This document shows positions 12,901 to 22,917 of a stretch of 64,000 bases of DNA, one piece after another. Within the stretch, counting starts at the first letter, position 1. Every line of letters starts with the position of its first letter. Origin of the DNA: Bactericera cockerelli (Eukaryota; Arthropoda; Insecta; Hemiptera; Triozidae); assembly GCA_024516035.1 (NCBI GenBank), contig CM044959.1, forward strand, positions 10,579,088 to 10,643,087, read 5' to 3'. The notes under the pieces were generated by a model, which made no database searches, had not been told where the DNA came from, and was given only the letters and a program-made list of their open reading frames with translations. A program made the translations under genes and the position numbers.

Positions 12901-15900
12901 GGACTTTGCCACTCCTGCTTGTGTGGACGCTATTGTAGGCGCACAGCTTTTCTCTGAGTTGTTTCAGTCTACTCGCGTTCTCAATCCTAATGGTCCGGTC
13001 GCTATGGAGACATCGCTTGGTTACGTCATGATGGGTTCTGTGGCGTCTAGTTCGAATATTAAATCGTTGGAAAATCATTCATTTCATATTGTAGAAAAAC
13101 CTCTTGAATTGTTAATACAAAAATTTTGGGAGATTGAAGATGTTTGTACTCCCAAAGTTTTGAATCAAGAGGAGTCGGATTGTGAAGAAATCTTCCAATC
13201 AACTGTATCGCGTGACTCAACAGGTCGCTATTCAATCGCTATGCCGTTTCAGCATGATCCTTCAAACCTAGGTAATTCGTACTTGGGTGCTGAAAGACGG
13301 TTCAATAGTTTGGAAAGAAAGTTGCTCGCTAATCCTTCACTTCATTCATCATATTGTGAGATTATACAATCGTACCTCGATAAAGGTTATATGTCCCCTT
13401 TAGATAGTGATAACCACGACACTGGTTATTACGTTCCTCATCATGTTTTGATAAAGCAGGATAAAATCACATCCAAACTTCGTATAGTATGGGATTTTAG
13501 TTTCAAATCTGATTCTAATAAATCTCTTAATGATCTCTTGTACACAGGTGCAAAACTTTATTCTGACTTAATTACTATTTTGTTGAATTTTCGTTTGTAT
13601 AAAATTGCAATGACTGCTGACATTGCTAAAATGTACTTACAAATAAATATGAAACCTGCTCATCATTCATATCAAAAACTTTTGTGGCGTTTTCGTAAAG
13701 AGGACCCCTTGCGTACATACTGCCTCACCACTTTGAATTTTGGTTTAAATTCTGCACCGTTTCTAGCATTGAGAACGGTCAAGCAGCTCGTGGAAGATGA
13801 AAAAGATCATTTTCCTCTCGCTGGTGAGTTTGCAGGTCGAGATATGTACATGGATGATGTGGCTTGTAGTGTACCAGATATCAAGGTAGCGAGTCAACTT
13901 CAATCTCAATTAGTAGGATTGTTCAGGGCCGGGGGTTTCGACCTCACAAAATGGTCCTCGAACTCTAAAGAAGTTTTAGAAAAAATTCCTGAGACAGATC
14001 AGGTGTCTAGTTTAGTAGAATGGGACTCAGACTCGAAAGAAACTATTAAAATATTAGGACTTCAATGGAACCCTAATACTGATTCATTCTTCTTTCAGGC
14101 TCACTTGGAGCCAAAGGTCGCAACTAAGCGAAATATTCTTAGCGCGGTAGCCAGGATATTTGATCCTTTAGGTTTAGTTCAGCCCGTCGTTCTGGTGGCT
14201 AAATTGTTGATTCGTGAGTTGTGGAGCATCAAACTTGGATGGGATGCTACTCCACCTCAAAAAATAATTCATACCTGGGATTGCTTTCAGTCTGAGCTTC
14301 CCCTCATTTCGCAAATTCAATTTCCTCGTCATATTTCTGTTACTCAGAATTCTCATGTTGTTTTAGTTGGCTATTCAGACAGTTCTGAATCAGCATACGG
14401 AGGAATGGTCTTTTGTAGAACCACCTTACCTACCGGTGAAATCAAAGTTCACCTGGTGTGCTCAAAGTCGCGTGTTGCCCCTTTGAAAAGTACTTCGCTG
14501 CCTAGGTTAGAACTTTGTGGTGCTCTTTTACTTGCCCAACTTATGGCGCGCGTTGTAGATACATACAGGGCTAGACAATCGATTGAAAAAATATTTTGTT
14601 TTACAGACTCAATGGTGGCGCTACATTGGATTCGTTCATCTCCTCATAGATGGCAAACTTTTGTCGCAAATCGGGTTGCAAAAGTTCATGAATTAGTGTC
14701 TCAAAATGTTTGGTATCATGTTGCGGGTATCAGTAATCCGGCTGATTGCCTGACTCGGCCCATCATGGCTCAAGAGTTTATAAATCATCGTCTGTGGTTT
14801 TCAGGTCCAGAGTGGCTTAAGTCAGATATAGCTGACTGGCCTTTGGATATGGTTCACTCGGAACTGACTTCAGTACCTGAGGAAAAATTAGTCGCGCTTG
14901 CTGTAGTTGAGCCGCCCATTCATTTTCTATTAGAATTATCTTGCAAAATCTCGTCGTGGTTGAAACTACTGAACATAATAATTTTTATGTGCAGGTTCAT
15001 ACACTTTCTTTCGCGTAGGGATTTCATCTCGGTGTCCGATAGAAATTTCGCAGAGACACTTCTCATTAAGGCCTTGCAAAGACAGTTTTTTGCTAAGGAT
15101 ATCACGGCGTTAGAAAATAATAAGGAATGTTCTTCTCAATTACGTCATTTGAATCCATTCTTACTAGATGGATTGTTGAGAGTTGGTGGCAGACTTTCAA
15201 ACTCCTCGCTAGGCTATGAGCACAAGCATCCTCTGATTCTTCCCAAGAAACATCCTGTTGTGAATTTAATTATTGAGTTTTTTCATATTTCTAACTTGCA
15301 CACAGGACCGTCTTTACTTTTGGCTATCTTGAGAAAGAAATATTGGATCTTATCAGGTAGAGATATAGTCAGACGTCGAGTCAAAGCTTGTAATCATTGT
15401 TTTAAATTAAATCCTAAACCAACTTTCCCACTTATGGCAGACTTACCCCAGTTTCGCGTACAAGAAACTAAGTCTGCTTTCACTCACACTGGTATAGATT
15501 TTGCGGGTCCTTTTCATATCACTTTAGCAAAGCGAAGAGGTATCAAATCTCAAAAGGCGTATCTTTGCCTTTTTATTTGTTTAGTTACAAAGGCATTGCA
15601 TTTAGAATTGGTCTCAGACCTTAGTACTGCCATGTTCCTGGCCGCATTGAAAAGATTCGTTTCAAGACGCGGTCCAGTGTCTTTCATTTATACCGATAAT
15701 GGTACTAATTTTGTTGGTTGTAAAAATGAGCTCGACGATCTTTATAAATTGTTGTCTTCTTCAGCTCATTCTAAACAGTTTGCGGAAGCTCTGTCTTTCC
15801 ATCAAATTGAATGGAAATTCTTACCGCCTACCGCTAGTCATTTCGCAGGTATCTGGGAGTCTAACGTCAAAAGTGTTAAGACTCATTTGTACAAAGCAAT

Positions 15901-18900
15901 AGGTACCCAGAATCCTAACATACGAGGAACTCTCTACAGTATTGGTTCAGATTGAATCCTTACTTAACTCGAGACCTCTGTGTGTTCTTAGTTCAGATGG
16001 CAGTGAGCCCTCTGCTCTCACTCCTGCACATTTTCTTAATCTTGTTCCTTTGAGATCTATTCCGTCAAAAGACGTCTCGGATGTAAATGAGAACCGCTTA
16101 CAACGGTTTGAGTTATTGAACAGGATTGTTCAGGTGTACTGGAAAAGGTGGAGTCTTGAATATTTGACTAATTTGCAGGAGAGACAAAAATGGAAATCCC
16201 CCGCTCCTCCTATAACCCCAGGCACGATTGTAGTTATTATGCAGGACTTGCTTTCACCTCAATATTGGCCCTTGGGTGTCGTGACTGATGTCTATCCTGG
16301 TAAAGATGGTATTTGTAGAGTGGCTTCAGTCAGGACATCAAAGGGTGTGTTCAAGCGTCCAGTGGTAAAATTATGCATTTTACCTACTCAGTAGGTGTCT
16401 ACTTAGTTTTATATTTAGTTGGTTGTTATGACTTACATTATTTTAGTAGTCATAACTAACATTTTAGTTGTTGTACATAGTAAGGAAAATCCTTTTTGCA
16501 CCCCAGAAGTTTAATTTATTTCATTTTCAAATATTACATTTATTTAGTTTTTCATATTTTTTTTTTGGTTGTTGGTTCTTGTGAATTTTCATTTGGAATT
16601 TTTATTTACTTTTCTCGATATTGTAAAAGTTAGCTTAGATATGAGATGGTCTACTTTTCTGCTTTTATTTTTAATTTTTGTTGTTAGTAGACTATCTTTA
16701 CTTTAACCCTTTCGTGGTCATTATGAAGTGATTACTTCATGGCCGGGGGAATGTTTGGTACTGTTTAATAGTTGTATTAATGAGAGAGCATTGTGCTGTA
16801 CATCAACCCAAAAATTAAGAAATCACCAACAAGTTCTCTCACCCTCTTTCAAATCAGAGCGAAACATACCTAGAAAGCTCCTAGATAGTCAGTATAAATT
16901 TGACAACCATTAGAGAAAGTACAGTTTATTCAGAGCTTTTTATTATAGAATTATCATCCAAGTGAAAAGTGAATTTTTCAATACACCTCAATAATTATTC
17001 TGCATTTTAATTGACCGCTTTTATATTAAAGGGCAAAGGCCTCCGCTCCCCTCCTAATCTCCTTTAAGTCTTCTAAAATTTCAGCAGTATAGGGAAGGGT
17101 GATAGCGGTGAGTGATAAAAAAAAATCTACAAGTCTTGAGTCACGTAAGTAAAATCTTTTCAGCCTTTTTATATAAATCATTTCTTTACCATTTGAACCA
17201 GCCCTATTAAATTTTTAGAATCTACAGTCCACTTCGCTCCAGAGCGTAAAATCCTCCCGTCATGATATGACCGCGCATTTTTTTTTTTAAGTCTGTACAC
17301 ACGCAGTAGTTTACTGCCTTTACGTGTACAGCTTGTTTCATTACATACAAACCCATATGTAACAAAACAAATTTATTCATACATTACTAGGTACAATTTT
17401 CTAATAGAAGAGTGCATTGTTCTTTAAATTTGTCTTTTGTATCACTAATTCAAGTTGTAATGAATATGCAATGCATTGTAAAGTTTCAGGGCTGATAATA
17501 GTGGTGATTATCAGCTTGATATGGACTTGATTTGTAATTGGTATGATAAAATAATCATTATCAGCATTGTTTTGCGATTCATTTCTTCTATTTCTTAGTC
17601 TTAAATTGGGGACTTTGATATTTATTTTTTGAATGAGGTTTGGAAGGTTTATTTATTAGTTCATGCACAAATAATAATTTAAATTTATTTCTCCTATTTT
17701 CGAGAGATTCAATGCACATTTGTTCCCTCAGTAATTTGTATGATTGACAGTTGACAGTGACGTTAACATACAAATGCTTACTTCTTCTCAGTCTCCAGGC
17801 GGGACAGTTCCGCCATCACCTTGTCCGTCACAGCTTTCGACTGCAGCTTGAGAATGATCTTGCCCTGCCTCTGTCTCTCCTCCTCCGCCTTGATCATCTT
17901 ATCCAGCTGAAACAGGAGCCCAAGCATTCGGAGCTGACACTTAAGTGCGAAAGGAGCGACATCAAAATCGACAGATCCCTGCCTTATACAGTACCGAATT
18001 TCAAGGTGCACTGGTAGTCAAGTAGTTACTGGTTATCCAGGTAGCGTAGGGGTCCGTTGGTTCGAATCCCACCCAGTGCATGAATTTTTCCTCATTCATT
18101 TGAGTTTGTAACCGCATAATAATAAGACTCTAAGGGTTAGGTGGTTGAAAATGCTTTGAACATTAACCTCGCCTGGTAGTTACCTTCCACTAAAGAGTGT
18201 TATTATTAAGTACTATCTTCAGCTTTACTATAATCAGTTTCAAGTTCATAATTTCAACACGAACCAGCTGAAACAGGAGCCCTGAAAGATCCCTGAATTT
18301 TACAGTACCAAATTTAAAGTATTATCATTATTATTATTACTACTACAATAGAGTACATAGAATATATACAATTATACATAGAAATTGAAATAAGTACATA
18401 CTATCTTCTATAGTCAATTTCAAGTGCATAATTCAAACACGAACCACCTACACAACACACAGGACACGGAAGGAGCCCACATTAACCGGCCTCTGTGGCG
18501 TAACGGTTGTGACTACTGCCCGTAGTCCAGAGATTCTGAGTTTGATCCCCGGTCGGGGCAGACTTTACACACATGTAATTCTGTCCCCTCTGTACACGTG
18601 AGGCAGGCATTTCCGGCCCTACCCAGGCTGGGTGAGGTTAATGTTGGTTGCTGGTACAATTCCTAGCGAATGGAGGGTAAAACCCCCGTCCTTATCAAGA
18701 CGTTAAATCAAATAGCATTGTTGGCGTTAGGAAGGGCAGCCAGCCGTAAAACCAACCAACCTCAACCATGAGGTTAAAGAATGCCGACCCACAGCAGTTT
18801 TGGGAATAAGCAAAGTGAAAGAAGAAGAAGATGTTCAATCCAAGGGGTTTAATACCCATAGTCTAACTAAACAATCACGACAAAAAAATTGGTTTTTGTG

Positions 18901-21900
18901 TGTTTTACACTACAACATACTTGTTCAATACCTAAAGTCTCAGTAAACAATGAAGACAATTTATTTTTACGAGTACATATGTATAATGTACATTCCATAC
19001 GAGTACATTGTTTTTTTATTAGTTAAATTTTATATACAAATATTTTGTCAGCTCTGATGTTTGAACCCGGAACCTTTCGCATGGAAAGCGAGTATCTTAC
19101 CACGTACGCAAAAAAAAAACGAACACTTACCAGTTCCAACGAAAACTTAGGTGAGTTCCAGTTCTTCACTGTGAATATACTCTTGTCTTTGCGAGCCTCA
19201 CTAGCAAGGGATAGGTCGGTGAGCGGGTCACACAATGTGTCGGATGTGCAGGAAGGCAGCGGGTCGCATAGAGCCGCTGATGGAAGCGAGCTCTGAGTAG
19301 CCACGGACTTGGTACATCTGTCGGCAAGGGGCGGCTTGGGTACTGAATTCAGGACTGTTGTCGGGACAGATAGCGGCTTGTGTTTTTCGCCCTGGTTAGG
19401 GGAAAGAAAAGGAGATATACTCATAAGAGGGAATGTGCAGTGAAACCTGGATGTGATGGACATGGATGTAATAAAAAACTATCTACAATAGAGAAAATCT
19501 TGAGATTAAGAAACAGAACAGTCGGGCCCTCGACGTTATCCCAAGGTGAGCCCAAGAGGCAGTATATCTGGAGTAATGTTCAAGTAACGGTTCCGGATGC
19601 ACTGTCTTTAAATGAGAGGGATAGGTTTTTTCAGTGGCTGGAAATCCCTCTCCCCATGTTTTCCGGGTGTCTTTAAAAGAATTTTCGCCTATCTCTTTCT
19701 CAAAAGAAAAATAGAGAAAATCTGAGGTCCGTGTATTACCTGTTTATGTGTAGTAGAGAACTGACTAAATTAGAAACCTCTTTATAATATTAATAGACTT
19801 TTTGCTCTGTCCCTTCGGTTCCAATATATCACGGTCCGAATGTATTTTTGTTGTTGTGTTTACCACAAAAGACTTGCCAGAGATACACATATAGGTACTC
19901 ACTTTTTCTTTGCAGAAATTTGATCGTTCACTTAATGAGCCCATTAGCCGTTTGATTTATTATAAATTATCATGAAAATTCATTAATTTGTGAATTTTAT
20001 TAGAATTCTCATTTTCTCTAGACAAGAATAGCCATTTGATTTATTATTATTATAATTTATGTTTAATTAAATTTGTGAATTTTATTAAAATTTCAATTTC
20101 TCCTAGACACGAAAAAATACAGACCTGTTTTGACTGCACCCCCTCCGTCGGTGGAATGTCCGACAAGGTGTCCGAATCCTTGAACGTCGCCACAGACTGG
20201 AGGGAGGAGGTGGGGGTGGAGGAGATCCTCCTGAAGTTCACCTCCACGGCTGTCTGGCGGCCAGAGCGGAGGACATCGGCCGGGCGGGCGAGACTGGGCG
20301 GGACGCTGTAGAAAGCGCTTTTCTTTCTCGCGTCGCGTTGGCCATCGGGATTCTCCACTGGAATGTTGGCTTGCGGGTGAAGAGTATCAGTGGCGACGGT
20401 AGGATGACACGCAGGCGGGACATTTCGAGGGACTTTATAGGTCCTCGCGTCGCGTTGGACATCGATATTCTCCACTGGAATGTTGACAAGCGGGTGAAGA
20501 GTATCCGTAGCGACGGTGGGATGACAAGGAGGCGGGACGTTTCGAGGGACTTTATATGTTCCGTGATTGGATACATCTGGATTCTCCACTGGAATGTTGG
20601 CTTGCGGGTGAAGAGAATCAGTGGTGACGGTGGGATGACAAGCAGGCGGGACATTTCGAGGGACTTTATAGGTTCCGTGATTGGATACTTTGTAAGTTTG
20701 ACAGGGTCTTTCATCGACTGCTGTGACATGCTCTGTCCGTCGATTCTGTACATGTGTGTTTCGTCTGGAAAATTCATTGGTGTCCACTACGTCTGTTCGA
20801 TTCCGTTCTAACGTTCTGTTGAACAGACGATCATCGTTTTCGAATGAAGTGCCATCAGTATCTCCACTGTCGCGCTCGGGAAGTTGTGATGTGCTCAACA
20901 CACACTGGGTCTGCAGGAGACGCACTTCTGAGAAGTCCACACAGCTGGAGCTGGTGGACTGGCCACTCCTGGGGAACTGAAGCTTCAGGTCTTCCACGCT
21001 CAGGGGCAGAGGCTTCACCGAGCGGTCGAAAGTTAGGTTGACGGGAACGGAGGAGGGCTGACCACTGGAGGAGGGCTGACCACTGGAGCGGGTCAGAGTG
21101 AACGTGTTGAACTGGGAGTTGTCCGCTGGTCTGACATTGTGTTGACCATCTCGTTCCTCCACGCGACTGAGTTTAGCAGGACTGGAACGACCAGCCAATG
21201 GTTTCGCCGACACGGTAGCTTTGCTAGGCTCGCTGCACGCTCTGAGCTGTTCCACGTTCCTCTGACAATTAGCCACATACTTTGCGATCAGATCTGAAAT
21301 GTCCTCCTTGACGTCTCCTCTCTGTTTCTTGCTCACGTCCTGGCGAGACGTAGCGTCTCCTGTCTGTCGCTTCCTGTGGGTTTCGCCACTCAGGAGGTTG
21401 AGTCTCGCCTTGGCGGCGCTCGTGAAGTTGAAAGGCGTCGGATCTCGGAAGCCCAGCATCTCGAAACTGCTACTGGCGTCCGAATCTTTCCGATCTGTTC
21501 CGAATCTTTCCGATCTTTCCTCTTTCGCTTCTGTTCGGCTCGGTAGCTCACAGGACGAAGGATGAGGAGAGGTTTGCCGTTTCGGAGGTTTAGCGTTCGT
21601 GGAGTGAAAGGATTTTTGAGAAACACAGTTGTTGCGCGTAGATTTGTTTTGCAGAGAAGAAGTCTTGGCATCTTTTGTACTGAATTGACTTTTCGAAACA
21701 CCCGGTGGATTGTTGAAACTAGCGACAGCATCTGTAAGAGAAAAGAAAACTCGTGATAAAACACAACAGGGTATATTGCTTGATTAATATAACAGAGAAA
21801 AAGAGGAACTAAGGATTGATTTGAAATATCAAGTTTCATCAAGAAACTAAATTGTTGTTACTGAGGTAGAGAACATTTGGATTGAATTCCATCTGTTTTG

Positions 21901-22884
21901 GAGTAGAGTTAGCTCTAATATTCAAAGGTTGAGTTTCAAATTTCTTTATTACATTGACTTAAACTTACTATAATATTTTTTAGTGAAAGGTAATCACCAG
22001 GCGAGGATAATGCTCAAAGCATTTTCTACCACCTAACCATCAGAGTCTTATTACTATGTGGTCACAAACTCAAATTAATGAGAAAAAAATCATGCACTGG
22101 GTGGGATTCGAACCAACGGATCGCTACACGACCTGGATTACCAGACTAGCGCGTTAAACACTTGACTCTGTCGCTCTGACTCTCTGTAGCAAATAATTAA
22201 TAAATTGCAACTTTACTGTTGCTAGATAAGGTTTATCTAGCTTTATTTGGGGGTGCGGCTCCTGTTTTTGACTAATCCGCTTCCCCCCTTAATTGTTCTT
22301 ACTGTCCTGTGTGTTTTCTGTTTCTTGTTAAGTGTTGTCTTAATATAGATCATGTATTGTTGTTATCTTCCTGCTAATTTAACCACAGGAAGAGCAGGTA
22401 AATTGTCTTGGTGTATGTGTTATGCAGTTTGTTGTGTCGTTCTGACTGTGAATTTTACACAGAAATTCACGTGATCATGTCTCACCTCGGGCGAGCGACT
22501 TCTCGAGGGTTCCGGCGAAAGTGTCGGGCGTGATGAACTCGGTGCTCAGGGCGCGCTTGAGCAGGCGCACCTTGCTGTTGAACTGCGCCAGAGCCCCGCC
22601 CGCGCTACTACTTGCGCAGGTCTCGTGGAACTCGGAGCAGAGGGAGACGTGGAGGGGGGAGGGAGAGGGGTGAGAGGGGGGCGAGGGGTGAGAGGGGTGA
22701 GGAGGGGGGGGGAGGGGGGCGAGGGGTCGACGGGGTGAAGTGGTGAGATGAGGGGGGTGAGGAGGGAGAGGGAGAGGACGCTGGGGCGAGTCGGAGTGGG
22801 GAGTGGCTGGGCGGGCTGCGATGGCGGGTTTTGCAATCTGAGGGGAGGATGCACCCGATTAAATGAGAAGAGATGGAATTTTTT

Positions 22885-22917
<33 letters not shown>

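Larger units (their letters stand above)
9444..17241 (+). mobile_element. BEL/Pao LTR retrotransposon 1, complete
   Basis: A 7.8-kb element with TG...CA LTRs at 9,444-10,260 and 16,752-17,241, flanked by the 5-bp target duplication GAGCG (9,439-9,443 and 17,242-17,246), as expected for BEL/Pao. It codes one gag-pol polyprotein broken by a single-base frameshift near its end. By eye, the two LTRs are identical outside a SINE inserted in the 5' LTR, so the insertion is young. It lies in an intron of the CEP350-like gene, in the opposite orientation. Confidence 0.95.
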
